Below are positions 1 to 10,106 of a stretch of DNA of 64,000 bases, piece after piece. Positions within the stretch are counted from its first letter, which is position 1, and each line of letters opens with the position of its first letter. Both the position numbers and the translations under genes were made by a program. The DNA is from Picocystis sp. L7. Taxonomy: Eukaryota; Chlorophyta; Picocystophyceae; Picocystales; Picocystaceae. The stretch spans positions 329,501 through 393,500 of the forward strand of contig QXJR01000010.1 in assembly GCA_020975725.1 (NCBI GenBank), read 5' to 3'. Under the pieces are notes generated by a model. It saw only the letters and a program-made list of their open reading frames with translations, was not told where the DNA came from and ran no database searches.

Positions 1-215
1 TTCTTCCAATCAAGACCTCCCTTCTCTTCCTTTCGATCCCCTCCGATGGAACCCGAGGCGGGTCCCATTCTCCATCCGGGATCCGGGACCAGACCCATCC
101 CGTGGCCCAAACCTGGCCTTGTTCTGTTTTTCGAGGGAGTTAACCTGGACGTCGAAGGGAGGGACCCGAGGGTGGGGGATGTGGTACCTTCTCAAGGAAG
201 GTGCACCACAAAGGT
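1..215. other. Left-edge non-coding stretch before the repeat
   Basis: No gene is recognised here. A GAGTTAACCTGG site near position 139 resembles the GTTAAC-type sites seen upstream of several other genes in the window. The stretch leads directly into the ~400-bp repeat that precedes TRAPPC5. Confidence 0.4.
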
Positions 216-616
216 CACACCCATACCACGCGAGGCGCGTTTGGTCGGGTGTTTGACACGTTGGGATGCTTCCACCGTCCTTGGGTGACCCTTGGCCCTT
301 TGGGTTGGTCCCACGCGAAACCCACTCGTGTTCCTTTCGGAGCTGTGGGAAGGCATGGATCCACACCCCTTCCACCCCTCCACACCCATGCTCCTTCCCC
401 TCTTGGTTCCTCGCGTCCGTTCCACACGCAAGCGCACCCACCTCCACGTGATGGACTGGATCGTGTTCTCACCACCAATCCAAGCCAACACCAACATCAT
501 GGCATGGTCTTGGTCTTGGTCTTGGTTCCTCTTTCATCTCCATCCGAGAAGATTCTCCCCATGGCGGGGACGAGGAGGCACGGTTGGGGAAGGTCCTGGC
601 ATGGGAAAACGAGGGG
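216..616 (+). repeat. Promoter-proximal ~400-bp repeat, copy 1
   Basis: This copy is near-identical to 10107-10510, in the same orientation. I count about ten substitutions and one 3-bp indel, and the last ~220 bp differ at only one position. It ends abruptly after GAAAACGAGGGG, 92 bp upstream of the TRAPPC5 ATG. It contains a short TGGTCT tandem. No terminal inverted repeats or target-site duplications are visible. It could be a small interspersed repeat or a duplicated promoter segment. Confidence 0.9.
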
Positions 617-708
617 CATCGAGGGAGGAAGCGACAGCGGTGGACACCGTCCGACGACCAGGCGGAAGCGAGGCATCGAAATTCGCAGGTGTTGGAAGGA
701 AGGAGGAG

Positions 709-1349
709 ATGAGCCGACGCGTACGCGTTCCTGGAACGATCGAGAAGCGTGCGGCGAAGAGGACGGAGGTGGGTGCACGGCGGGGGACGAAGGTGGGTGC
801 GTCGGTGGTGGTGGTGGTGCTGACGAGTTTGTGGGACAGGTGAGCTTGAGTGCGTTCGCGTTCCTGTTCAGCGAACTGGTGCAGTACAGCCAGCAGAGGG
901 TGTCCAACGTGGAGGAGCTGGAAGGTAGGTTGAAACGAGCGGGACAAGAGGTGGGAGAACGCGCGTTGGAGATGCTCGCGTGGAGAGAGAAAGGGACGAG
1001 GAAGGAAACGCAGATCGTGGGAACGCTCTCCTTCGTGCACACCGTGGTGTGGAAAGCGCTCTTCGGGAGGGCAGCAGATGCGCTCGAGAAAGGTACCCAA
1101 GCAGACAACGAATACATGATCGTGGACCGAGAACCACTCGTCAATCGATTCATCTCCGTGCCAAAAGACCTGGGACATCTCAACTGTGCGGCATTCAGTG
1201 CAGGGGTCGTGAGAGGGGTGCTGGTGGCAGCTGGATTTCCCTGCCAAGTGTCCGCCCATTACGTGCCGCAGGATGGGTACAAGCAGAGAACCGTGATCCT
1301 CATCCGATTCGATGAAAGCGTGCTGGTGAGGGAAGAAATGAAACAGTGA
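709..1349 (+). CDS. TRAPPC5: TRAPP complex subunit 5 (TRAPPC5/Trs31 homologue), two exons
   Basis: This is a core TRAPP tethering subunit (Bet3/Trs33 fold) that acts in ER-Golgi and endosomal traffic. Exon 1 is 709-768 (20 codons). The 71-nt intron is 769-839, with donor GTGGGT, branch point gCTGACg and acceptor GGACAG. Exon 2 is 840-1349. The spliced protein is 189 aa, the usual family length. The join gives RTEV-SLSAFAFLFSELVQY, matching the family start. Other family blocks visible are REKG.RKET, VWKALFG, REPLVNRFISVPK, LNCAAFSAGVV and AGFPCQVSAH. Reading straight through from upstream adds a false low-complexity N-terminus taken from the repeat. The intron was placed by homology, not by transcripts. 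Confidence 0.93.
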
Positions 1350-1519
1350 AGGACGTCGGGAAGCCATCGGTCCAACTCATTCGTGGTTGAGTGAAAATTG
1401 AACGTGCAAAGAAAATGGCCCTGCATGAAGTCAAGGAGGACCACCTTGATCTTGTGCGTGGAAAATGGATGCCAATCGCACAACAACTAGGAATCGCATC
1501 TGGTTGACGCGCGAGGAGT

Positions 1520-4500
1520 TCAGGTGGTGAACTCCAAGACAACTCGTCCCGACGGATCTTCCAGCGTAATTCGCTGGCCTGTGGAAAGCTTGCCAAGCAA
1601 AGGTCCAACGACAAACCGCGCTTGCCCCCCATGTGGCTCGAAACTTCTCTGACGGAACTGGAGAACATCGGGGCTGACAAAGACGCTGTCCCAGGAGGGT
1701 ATCACAGTTCCTGGTGTGAAGTTGAATGAAACACCCCCCAAAATCTTCCAACTGCTGATGTCCAGTGCCTCTGGATTAGGATTTTTGAACTCCAAGTAGG
1801 TCATCAGTTCAAGCCCCTCGGTGCTGTGCGTGTTCAGTGAGTGAAGCGCAACGGGCAGTCCCTCGCTCTGCTTGTCAGGAATAAGGCCGTTGCCAGCTGG
1901 CCCATATTGCTGAAATAAGATTTCCCGCCTTGTCGGGATCTGTTCTTCCAACAGCTGTTTGACACCTATTTCTAGATCGCCTGTTCCCCATTTGTCATTG
2001 TCAAGTTTTGCATCGTATTTGATTAGGTCAGCTATGTACCGGACCTTGTCCTCTAGAAAAGAGCCGCTAAGCACATTGTCCATGATGCTGCGAAGCCGTC
2101 TCAAGTACATCTCTCTAATCCTGGGCACACGCAGCAAAGCATCGGTCAAGTGGTTGTAGTTTTCTTTCCATTCTGGGGATGTGCTCTCAGTACCGCCAAT
2201 ATCTCTGTCAGTGGAGATCGATTGGTCTTGAACGCTCACTCTTCCAATACTGTTGTATAGAATGGCAACATCCTGGGGATGATCCTTATCACAAAACAGT
2301 GGACTGTTGAATTGCTCACACGTGAGCACACAATACCCATCTTGTGGTTCTACACCACCGTAACCCGATCCTATCCCGAGTGCACCATCTAGATCCCAGG
2401 GCAAGCGCATCCACTCGTTGGTTTTGGAATCGCGGAGCAGGAAATAGTTTTTGGTGCACCGATCGTGATTGAGAATGGCTGTTTGAGCTGCCATTTCATT
2501 GATGACCTGTGGTAGGTTTACGTTGTCAAAGAGGAATGGTTCTACATCGGGCTTGCTGAGGGCCTCGATCAGGTCCGCCAAGTCTGACCAATCGTACTCC
2601 TTACTTTTCCTGGTCATCTTTTTGAAATGATAGGCAAGGTGCGATTCTTGGATTCCTGGGCGAAGGTTGCTTTCTGTCCCTAGGGCTTTGTACAGCGAGC
2701 CGGCAGGATCCAGGTTGTTTCGCTTCAAAAACGTTTCATCAAGCTGTTCCACCAACGTATAAAGGCCTTGGAACTCGTTGTTTTGACTCATACGCACATG
2801 AAAGGCAATGGGCACAGGCACTCCAACCTCTTCAAAGAAAACAGATGCTAATGCGAATCTCATATAGGATTCCTCTCCAAGTTCATCGTACATGGAATCC
2901 AGGTTGGCGTCGCTTACTCTCCGTTCTCCCTCCCTGAACAGGAACGAATTGCCATGGAATTTAAACTTATACTTCTTCTTCGGCCATGTGGCTGAAGTGA
3001 CTCCCCTAATGCGGCAAAAAATGTTCTCGTAGAAACGCTCCAGAAACATTAGAGAACAGCGGGTGCCATTTCTAGTTTCTGCCTTTTCTACATCCTCCAC
3101 AAACCAGTGGAACTGTGGGAGTTTGGAGCGAATTGTCGGATCCTTAATCACTGTCCCATACATTTGTGGTCTGTCCCTCCCTTGAAAAGCTGGCTTTGTT
3201 GTCATTCCGCCTTTGCTGTCAAAGACTGACACAGACCACCTCAACATATCGCCAGGTTGAAACGCAGAGGAAAGTATCTTGCTCTCAAAGGTAGTTAGGG
3301 CCGGTGGTCCTGCAGGTCCAGTGCTTGCTGGCTTTTGGTGTTCGACTGCCTTCATTTCCAGTTCTTTCATCTTCCCAAAGCCATTTTGGTAGCGCAAGAC
3401 AGCACGCGAGGCCTTCGTCTCCAATCCATCGACCTCAGCCACTGCCTTGACCACGAGGTCTTCTCCATCCCTGAAATCTCTGAAATCGTTGGTCACTTCA
3501 ACGACTGTAGGACCAGGAGCTAGCTTTGGACCGCTGTTCTTTTCGCCAGGGGTGGGCACTTGCAGTTCGGACCACTGGATATTGGCTGATGCCTCATTTG
3601 CAATCTGTACTTCAACATGCTCATGCTCCTCCACAACTCCATATGCTATGTCACGTAGGAGTGGAGGGATATCAATACTTTGAACGACATCATTCCGAAA
3701 AAAGAGCGTCAACGGTTCACCGTTGGCACTGAGAGCAAAGTCAGTGTGCAACTCCTTGCTTGCATCCCTCCTGTCCTTTCCCGATGCAAACAGGACTATT
3801 CTACCCGAAATCGGGAAGCGAATAGGGGTATCTGGGAACTTCCAAGGTTCCCTTGAAAAAGCGTTGGACAGGGCATCCTCCGAAGAATCGTCTATCAAGG
3901 ACCATCCACTCAAACATACAAGCTGGCTCTCGTGCTGATTGCCACGGAAACGAACTTCAATCCAATCCGGGGCATCACCATCTTCATCATACACGGTCCC
4001 TCCATTACTGGACATGACCTCGGTGATCGATACCAATGTTCTCAACGATTCTTCAGGACTACACCTTTCTGATGCGGATGCCCTCACTTCAGCGCTTTCC
4101 AGCATAGCCCGCAAACTTGGGTCTGGGACTGTCTTATCCTGCATGGACTCATCGTTCCTTTCGACACTCTCGACGCCCCCCATGACATCTACCACAAACT
4201 CCGGATCGAATGCTTTCGACGTCTTGGCCTCTGCAGTTCCGAAGCTGTGAAGGTGTTGTTTCTCACCAGCTCCGACCACATCCAGCTGGCAGGTGTGCCA
4301 CGTGTCCGGTTGCAGTCCAGGAACCTTGTGTCCCACGATTTCTCCGAAGCAGGGACCATCACCATCTTCTCCATTTGCGAGGCAAATCGCCCAGTGCACG
4401 AGCTCTCCTCGCACGGAGCAGTTGATGTGGTACTCCTGCACGTCTCCCACGAACGGAGCTGGATAGCGCCACCTCAACCACAGCTCGCCCTCTCCTGCGG

Positions 4501-4597
4501 CCTGCGCCACGAAATTCTCCGGAGGAAGCACTTCCTGAACTCCTCCCACACACAAAACGGCCGCCATGGCACCTGCCAATGCCAGTTTCGCGGCCAT
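1520..4597 (-). CDS. Secreted CotH-kinase-like protein with FN3-like and lamin-tail domains
   Basis: The predicted secreted protein is 1,025 aa. The first in-frame ATG is at 4597; the open frame continues upstream only to a GTG. A signal peptide covers residues 1-22 (MAAKLALAGAMAAVLCVGG). An FN3-like segment follows at about 30-130, a lamin-tail-like beta domain at about 190-340 (EVMSSNGGTVYDEDGDAPDW), then a CotH domain at about 500-860 with YRFALASVF-type core (MRFALASVFFEEVGVPVP), EFQGLYTLVEQLDE and the acidic PWDLDGALG motif. The tail is a second lamin-tail-like domain. CotH proteins are atypical secretory-pathway kinases. The substrate is unknown. The domain set resembles bacterial extracellular proteins, so ancient transfer is possible but not shown. 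Confidence 0.85.
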   Translation of the reverse strand: MAAKLALAGAMAAVLCVGGVQEVLPPENFVAQAAGEGELWLRWRYPAPFVGDVQEYHINCSVRGELVHWAICLANGEDGDGPCFGEIVGHKVPGLQPDTWHTCQLDVVGAGEKQHLHSFGTAEAKTSKAFDPEFVVDVMGGVESVERNDESMQDKTVPDPSLRAMLESAEVRASASERCSPEESLRTLVSITEVMSSNGGTVYDEDGDAPDWIEVRFRGNQHESQLVCLSGWSLIDDSSEDALSNAFSREPWKFPDTPIRFPISGRIVLFASGKDRRDASKELHTDFALSANGEPLTLFFRNDVVQSIDIPPLLRDIAYGVVEEHEHVEVQIANEASANIQWSELQVPTPGEKNSGPKLAPGPTVVEVTNDFRDFRDGEDLVVKAVAEVDGLETKASRAVLRYQNGFGKMKELEMKAVEHQKPASTGPAGPPALTTFESKILSSAFQPGDMLRWSVSVFDSKGGMTTKPAFQGRDRPQMYGTVIKDPTIRSKLPQFHWFVEDVEKAETRNGTRCSLMFLERFYENIFCRIRGVTSATWPKKKYKFKFHGNSFLFREGERRVSDANLDSMYDELGEESYMRFALASVFFEEVGVPVPIAFHVRMSQNNEFQGLYTLVEQLDETFLKRNNLDPAGSLYKALGTESNLRPGIQESHLAYHFKKMTRKSKEYDWSDLADLIEALSKPDVEPFLFDNVNLPQVINEMAAQTAILNHDRCTKNYFLLRDSKTNEWMRLPWDLDGALGIGSGYGGVEPQDGYCVLTCEQFNSPLFCDKDHPQDVAILYNSIGRVSVQDQSISTDRDIGGTESTSPEWKENYNHLTDALLRVPRIREMYLRRLRSIMDNVLSGSFLEDKVRYIADLIKYDAKLDNDKWGTGDLEIGVKQLLEEQIPTRREILFQQYGPAGNGLIPDKQSEGLPVALHSLNTHSTEGLELMTYLEFKNPNPEALDISSWKILGGVSFNFTPGTVIPSWDSVFVSPDVLQFRQRSFEPHGGQARFVVGPLLGKLSTGQRITLEDPSGRVVLEFTT

Positions 4598-5870
4598 GGC
4601 TGCCGCGATGGCGGCCCGCTGCAGCTCGCGGAAGTGAGCATGCGAACCGCTGGGATGCCTCGACACGTGGGACTGGACCCCCTTCTAAGGGAGTTCGAAC
4701 CCGGGTTGGATCCCCAACGTCCTTTTCAAGGTTCGGGTTCAAGAGCAGAGGGCTACGGCCGTGCTTTCCCCCCGGGATTTCCTCGGACGGGACCCGGGGC
4801 GACGGTTCGTACGTGGTCTCGCCCCCAGCCTCGTTCGGAACACATCGAGATCATGGACCAAGATATCGATATTTCATCTCTCGCCTTCGGGTCGGTCCGA
4901 GGAAACTTTCGGTCCCTCCGAGGAAATCCGCCCCTCCGCCAGGCGAAACCGCTGCAGCCGAGGGGCAGGCACGCAGTGGTACGAACCAAGCCACCACAAG
5001 GCCTCTTTGCCGAAGACGTATGAAGCCATGTTGCATTCACCCTTTCCATATTCAAGACTTTCGGACAGAAGGTGGCGATCATGGGAAAACGTGGTGAAGT
5101 CTGTGCTTGCACAGGGTGTGAGTGGCAGGCATGAACCGTGGTTTTTCTTGGTCCGAACGGTTGCCTCGCACCTAGTATGCTTCACGTCCCGTTTGGTTGG
5201 AGAGTTGAACAAACATCTCCGTGGAGGAGAAGCACCCCCATCGTACCATAGAGATTGCGTGCACATGTGTTGACTTTAACAGAATTCACTCACCTTCCCC
5301 CAGCCGAAGCGGTGGCGGATTGCAGGCTTGAGAGCGCTAAAGACATGAATGAAAAGCCATGGTGCCTATTCTAGCAAGTGACACCCCCGGTCTCTTCAGC
5401 GCAGCCATCCATGCATCGTAGCGAAAACTCCCATCCGGTACAACTCCTCCCCGCCTCACACAGCTCATTGCAACGCCAAAGAACCGACGCTCCCGTGGAT
5501 TCCCTTCCCGATTTGCATGGAAACACGCACTCGTGCGCCCACACAACGCCACTTCGTTCCTGCTTGCATGGACGGTCCATCGTTCCCGCTCTCCGACCCC
5601 CGAGACGTACACCGATACGGGCCATAACCGTGAGATGGTTATGGTCCACATCGGTGCTGTCGAAGGCCACGTTTCGAAGGAGGCGCCGACGCAGGCAGCG
5701 AGCAGTTCTTGTGCATTTGCATCGACCAGGCGGACAAGAGAGCGCAGGAGAAGCGTTGGGAACTGCAAGGCATGCTTCGGAGGGACAGTGTGGCCTGCGG
5801 TTGCATCTGGAACAGCCACACGACGAAGACCCTGGGACGTGGCGGGTGAGACGCCTGGCCTGCCTCCACC
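4598..5870. other. Divergent intergenic region between CotH and GT8 fusion genes
   Basis: No gene is recognised. The CotH-proximal part holds a GTTCGAACCCGGG site (~4690) and a cluster with ATCGAGATC (4844) and ATATCGATAT (4863-4872), the recurring promoter module. Open frames at 5337-5918 on the minus strand and 5378-5893 on the plus strand have no recognisable family and overlap each other, so I treat them as chance. Confidence 0.5.
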
Positions 5871-7907
5871 ATGAAGACAATGACCAAGCGTAGAGGAAAC
5901 AAGACTCCCACGGTGCACTTACTGGTCATCGCAATCTTGCTCCTCGTTCTCAACGTATTGGTCATCATGTACACGCACATGGACGAAAGGAAGCCGTCCA
6001 GTCCAAACACGCGTGCCATGGAAGGAGATGGAAGCACTTGGGCCATCGCCGTCTCCATCATGTCCGACAACTCGTACACAGCCTTTCAGGCAGTAGGAGC
6101 GTGCACAGTGTTCGAAAGTGCAAGGATTTCTCGAACGAAAGCCCAACATATGATTGCACTCGTACCCACAGCATCGGAGTCTTTGCCACAGAGGAGCCTC
6201 CACATCCTGCGCTCCTGTGGCGTGCAGGTGATTGAACGAAGCTTTCCAATCACATTCGAGGATGTCACCGATGCTCAATATCGCAAAGCACTCAAAGATA
6301 AAAAACAAGCAGGAGTAGGAATCAGAGAGTTTCACAAACTCAACTTCTGGAATCTCGTCAACTTCACGAAAATAATGGTGGTGGACACTGATGTGCTCTT
6401 CTACAGGAATCCGGATGACGCTTTCCGACAGCACCAGAAATTCATTCACACAGAAGGCCCTGGCGAGCGGATGAATGGCGGATTCTACGTGTTGGAACCT
6501 GAAATGGCAGCCTTTGAACAGATGCGGGAAATGATTCTCAAAGAGGGTGCATACAGAAGCGACACTGGATGGTATGGTAGCGGGCGCAACGGTTTTGCTG
6601 ATGCGACACCGCAAGGGTTTTTGTATTGGTACTGGCATGTACATAGAGATCAGTACTTGTTGATCGAACACTGCTTTTACAACAGGATGGTGGGGGCACC
6701 ATACTGGTCGCTGAACTGGCACAAGTGTGGAAAACTCCCACTTGAGAGCACTATCATCTATCATTTGGCATTCTGCCCTCCCGATATTTCGTTAAACGTA
6801 ACTGCAACTGTCGGCGCAGGACACTTTCAACGAAACTTCCAGAAAGTGTTTCTGAATGGCGAGCGCCACAAGAAACCATTCGGGATGACCCTTGATGACT
6901 TCCATATCATCAAGCTCCTCAACAGCCGAGGCAGGATATCTCCAGCGATGTCTGATGAATGTTTGTTTGCGTTGGAGAAATATGTGAGGATTCAAGCACG
7001 CTTTTTACCATTAAGTTTCATTGCGGAGGCTAGTTCAACTGTGAAGGACAGGCTGGTTTTTATCGGACAGGATCTTCTTCACTCCGGCCTGTTTCGATCT
7101 ATCTTGAACCAGGTTGCAAAGACACACGGCACAGCTCGGGTGTTTCGAAAGAATATGCCTTGTCCAAATGTAGGTGATGGCAGTCTCCAAGAGCACACAG
7201 TCATTGGGGTGGACCTTGATCGCATCTCCTGCTTGGTAGCAAATGCCTCTGGGCGCGGTTCCTTCACTCTCCATGAAATTTTGAGATCGAAATTTCCAGG
7301 CCATTGGTTGGCTTTTGCCATACGGCATCCTCTCACAAGGTATGCAAATGAAGTCCTGGGCCTGACGAGATTGTGGGACACCAGCCATGTGGATATATCT
7401 CAGCTGAATCTCGTCACTAGCAACCCCGTCACGGAAAGCTTAGCAGGCGCAATGGGAATGGAAACCAATCAATGGGGACCGAAAATGCACGAGGCCGTAT
7501 CAGGATTTGACCTTGCGCTTCTGGAAGAAAGGTATGCACCATCTTTGATGTCGCTCCGCCATCTTCTTCATTGGGAGATGGACGTTGCTCATGTCGCCCT
7601 ACCTCTGGACGCCGAAGACCTGAGCAAGCATCCATTGGCGAAGTTCATCCTTCCAAACACAGCAAAAGACATGGAAATTTTCTGGGCCGTGGCTGCCCAA
7701 CTGGACACCACAGTGAAGCAACTCCAGCTGTCAGGCATCAACACCAAGCGGGAGGTGCACAACCTGAAAGTGGAAGCCAAGAACATTGCATCATTTTGCC
7801 GCGACCAGGTCCATGCGATCAATGGCACATGCATCCGGTACTACACCAGCACGGAAGGCTTGGTTGCACGTGCAGATGAGGATGGACACCTGCCTTATGA
7901 TCCATGA
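5871..7907 (+). CDS. Golgi type II protein: GT8-like glycosyltransferase fused to sulfotransferase-like domain
   Basis: The protein is 678 aa with no introns, and starts in an ACCATGAAG context. A single signal-anchor lies at residues 16-35. A GT8/glycogenin-like domain follows (about 55-330): FHKLNFWNLVNFTKIMVVDTDVLFY carries the metal-binding DTD at about 172, with GGFYVLEP and GFLYWYWHV further on. From about 390 to 620 there is a second domain with sulfotransferase-like features: a LVFIGQDLLHSGLFRSIL helix, AIRHPLTRY (compare the RxPxxR motif) and LPNTAKDMEIFWAVAAQLD near the end. The canonical PAPS 5'-loop lysine/threonine pattern is not obvious, so this half may be degenerate or divergent. 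A role in building sulfated cell-wall or mucilage glycans is inference. Confidence 0.78.
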   Translation: MKTMTKRRGNKTPTVHLLVIAILLLVLNVLVIMYTHMDERKPSSPNTRAMEGDGSTWAIAVSIMSDNSYTAFQAVGACTVFESARISRTKAQHMIALVPTASESLPQRSLHILRSCGVQVIERSFPITFEDVTDAQYRKALKDKKQAGVGIREFHKLNFWNLVNFTKIMVVDTDVLFYRNPDDAFRQHQKFIHTEGPGERMNGGFYVLEPEMAAFEQMREMILKEGAYRSDTGWYGSGRNGFADATPQGFLYWYWHVHRDQYLLIEHCFYNRMVGAPYWSLNWHKCGKLPLESTIIYHLAFCPPDISLNVTATVGAGHFQRNFQKVFLNGERHKKPFGMTLDDFHIIKLLNSRGRISPAMSDECLFALEKYVRIQARFLPLSFIAEASSTVKDRLVFIGQDLLHSGLFRSILNQVAKTHGTARVFRKNMPCPNVGDGSLQEHTVIGVDLDRISCLVANASGRGSFTLHEILRSKFPGHWLAFAIRHPLTRYANEVLGLTRLWDTSHVDISQLNLVTSNPVTESLAGAMGMETNQWGPKMHEAVSGFDLALLEERYAPSLMSLRHLLHWEMDVAHVALPLDAEDLSKHPLAKFILPNTAKDMEIFWAVAAQLDTTVKQLQLSGINTKREVHNLKVEAKNIASFCRDQVHAINGTCIRYYTSTEGLVARADEDGHLPYDP

Positions 7908-8000
7908 TTCCACCCATTCCACCCTCCCTCACATCCATGCCTTCTTCAGACACGTTTCTTCAGAGGTCGATCGACGCCTCTTCGCCTGCACCTCGCCGCC

Positions 8001-8696
8001 ATGCACGCCTCGCACACGAACTCGTCCGATCAGGTGCTGCATCGTCGAAGTCCTCTCTCGACGGTCTCTGGACGAGGTCCATCCGCTTCGAAGCGCAGAG
8101 GCGCCGCGACAGTCGTCTTGGACGGAGCCAACATCGCCTGGGCGTTCGGCGAACGTGTTGCTGGTCGATGGAACGGAAGGAAGCGTCCCATGAGCGAAGG
8201 ATTGATGCAAGCCTTGGATCATGCTCCTTGGAAGGACGCTGGATTGAAAACCACGGCCTTCCTACCTCGCCATTATGTGGAAGGACAGCTCCACAACCTG
8301 TTAGATGGAGGGAATCCAGACATTGCCTTGCATGACAAGATAGAGCACGTTGGACGAGACGAAAATGGAGACGTGTGGCAATGCCTACCTTTGTATGAGG
8401 AATGTGTCACGGGTAGAGTGATATTGGTGGATTGTACGATGGGTGGATCAGGCAAAGCGGACGACGATGTGCAGATGCTTTCCTATGCACGGACCCTTCA
8501 AGATGGAGCGTATGTTTGTAGCAACGATCGCTTCAGGGAACATGCAAAGAAGCCAGTTCCGGGATTCCCTACCAAACGAAGTTTTCAAGTGTGGTGCAGC
8601 CGAATGCGAGTGGGATACTGCTTCGAGCATCGCGGTGGAGAGCTAGTTTTCACGCCAGACAGGGAATTGCAGGCGGCAGAAGCAGGCACCCCCTGA
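8001..8696 (+). CDS. Regnase/Zc3h12a-like NYN-domain ribonuclease
   Basis: The 231-aa protein is a PIN-like NYN endoribonuclease domain. The catalytic acidic residues sit in VVLDGANIAWAFG (~38), the KADDDVQMLSYA segment and VCSNDRFREHA. The spacing and the PMSEGLMQALD and TTAFLPRHYVEG segments match the Zc3h12a/MCPIP1 RNase family, which degrades mRNAs. There is no CCCH finger, unlike animal Regnase-1. It follows the GT8 fusion by 93 bp on the same strand. An AATAAA poly(A) signal lies at ~8706. It converges on CGL160, with only 59 bp between the stops. Confidence 0.75.
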   Translation: MHASHTNSSDQVLHRRSPLSTVSGRGPSASKRRGAATVVLDGANIAWAFGERVAGRWNGRKRPMSEGLMQALDHAPWKDAGLKTTAFLPRHYVEGQLHNLLDGGNPDIALHDKIEHVGRDENGDVWQCLPLYEECVTGRVILVDCTMGGSGKADDDVQMLSYARTLQDGAYVCSNDRFREHAKKPVPGFPTKRSFQVWCSRMRVGYCFEHRGGELVFTPDRELQAAEAGTP

Positions 8697-8755
8697 ATTT
8701 TATTGGAATAAAGTCTGTACAAATAAAATCACGCCTTTTTCATGCTCGTGAGTGC

Positions 8756-9643
8756 CTATTTCCTCTGGCTTTGAAGGACTTGTGCAAAGGTACCAATCTG
8801 ATAGGTGAAGAAACCGGCAATCATGAACGTTAGCTCCAGGTGAATCCCCAACTGCTCCTCGATGGTGCTGCTCCATCTTTTCCACAGAATGACCATCAGT
8901 ACGGGCATAAGGATCCGCGGTTGTCCAATGATGCTTTTGGCTCTCTTGTATAGATCATTGGAGCCCACAGCTGCAATGCTGGTGCTGAGCATCCCAAAGT
9001 ATACCAATCCAAACATTGCCCCGATCGAGTAGCTGGCTGCCTTGTCTTTCGAGTACAAGAGAAGCACGAGGCTGGAGCACACAACGGTCGAAACCAGCGT
9101 CCATGCGAGCAGATTGTTGGTCTCCTCAGCGTACACGTCATCGGTTTTCGTCTCGTCCGCAGAAACCGACGTTTTGGGTGGGATTGCGACTTGCGACTCT
9201 TCTTCTCGGTCCGCCACGTTCTCCTTGCTCGACACCCTTTTGGCACTCAATTGCTCCGACAAGTCGAGGCGTGCGTCAGCCAAGGTGTCCAGCCTGGAAA
9301 ACGACAAGAATCCGGACTCTGGTCTGGACCTCTCCTCCGCTTCTCGTTTCTTCCGTCTTTCGTCTCGTTCGACGGCCTCCATTTCCTCCTGCCATTTGGT
9401 GTTCCAAATCGGTTCCTTGGAATCCAAAACGTCGGGTATAGGTTTCGTCTTCCGCAACGGTCGGAGTGGTGCGTTTGGATCCTCCATGGCGAAGTATCCT
9501 TTCTCCGTCCACCGTCCCAGGACCTTCGTCTCCACGCGCTTCGGCGCGTCCTGCGTCCCTTGGCTCCCTTCCTCGTTCCTGCCAATGCAGCACGTCCTCC
9601 TGTTCCCGCGAACGCGACTCGAACGCATGCCTGCGATGCGCAT
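8756..9643 (-). CDS. CGL160: CGL160-like chloroplast ATP synthase assembly factor
   Basis: The 295-aa protein begins with an Arg-rich transit-like peptide (MRIAGMRSSRVRGNRR). A soluble part follows with WTEKGYFAMEDPNAP and EPIWNTKWQEEM, which resembles the IWN motif of plant CGL160. A C-terminal Atp1/UncI-like membrane domain has four hydrophobic helices. Its SYSIGAMFGLVYFG and IGQPRILMPVLMVILWKRW-type segment and the GFFTYQIGTFAQV end match CGL160 order. CGL160 helps assemble the plastid CF1-CFo ATP synthase. The 3' end uses an AATAAA on the minus strand at ~8700. Family knowledge places full-length CGL160 in green organisms, which is a main reason to favour a green alga. Confidence 0.7.
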   Translation of the reverse strand: MRIAGMRSSRVRGNRRTCCIGRNEEGSQGTQDAPKRVETKVLGRWTEKGYFAMEDPNAPLRPLRKTKPIPDVLDSKEPIWNTKWQEEMEAVERDERRKKREAEERSRPESGFLSFSRLDTLADARLDLSEQLSAKRVSSKENVADREEESQVAIPPKTSVSADETKTDDVYAEETNNLLAWTLVSTVVCSSLVLLLYSKDKAASYSIGAMFGLVYFGMLSTSIAAVGSNDLYKRAKSIIGQPRILMPVLMVILWKRWSSTIEEQLGIHLELTFMIAGFFTYQIGTFAQVLQSQRK

Positions 9644-10106
9644 GGCGGTCGCGAACGCGCTCGAAGCGGTCGCTCGAGTCCACCGCGTCGGTTAACCCAT
9701 CGCTTAACTTTGGACCCCAAGAGAAACACCTGCACATGGGTGAGATCACACACATCGAGTTGCTCCAGTTGTCTCGGGTGAAAGGTAGGAGCGAAGAGCA
9801 TGGGATGAAGCGGTGGTCGTGGATGCTATTGGAAGACCTCTCGAGGGAAAGAGACGAAACGCAAGGTCATTCGTGTCCCATAGGAAGTGGAGAATGCAAC
9901 GAACGGAAGCAATCGGTCCGAGTGGACGCACGAATGTTCCCAAGGGGAGACATGCATCAAAAAAGGATATGGTTGGGTCCACGACCGGTTCTCTTGTCGA
10001 TTGCCTTGGGAGTAGCTCTTTCTTCAATTCGCACATCCTTTCATATGCCGGTGTTGCTATCCCAAATCTTGACCACAGCAAGGAATTGTACGAACACCAT
10101 GGCGGC
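9644..10106. other. Non-coding stretch upstream of CGL160 and the second repeat
   Basis: No gene is recognised. A paired site GGTTAACCCATCGCTTAAC (from ~9687) lies ~45 bp upstream of the CGL160 ATG. It resembles the GTTAAC/GTTAAG pairs near ADPRM and BZW. Confidence 0.4.

Noticed and set aside
201-708. A longer TRAPPC5 N-terminus of ~190 residues
   Set aside because: It reads through the dispersed repeat and the intron; the spliced model gives exact family length and start.
4680-4710. tRNA-like B box GGGTTCGAACTCCC on the minus strand
   Set aside because: The T arm does not pair and no A box or acceptor stem is present. The site is better explained as a promoter element related to the 28-bp palindrome.
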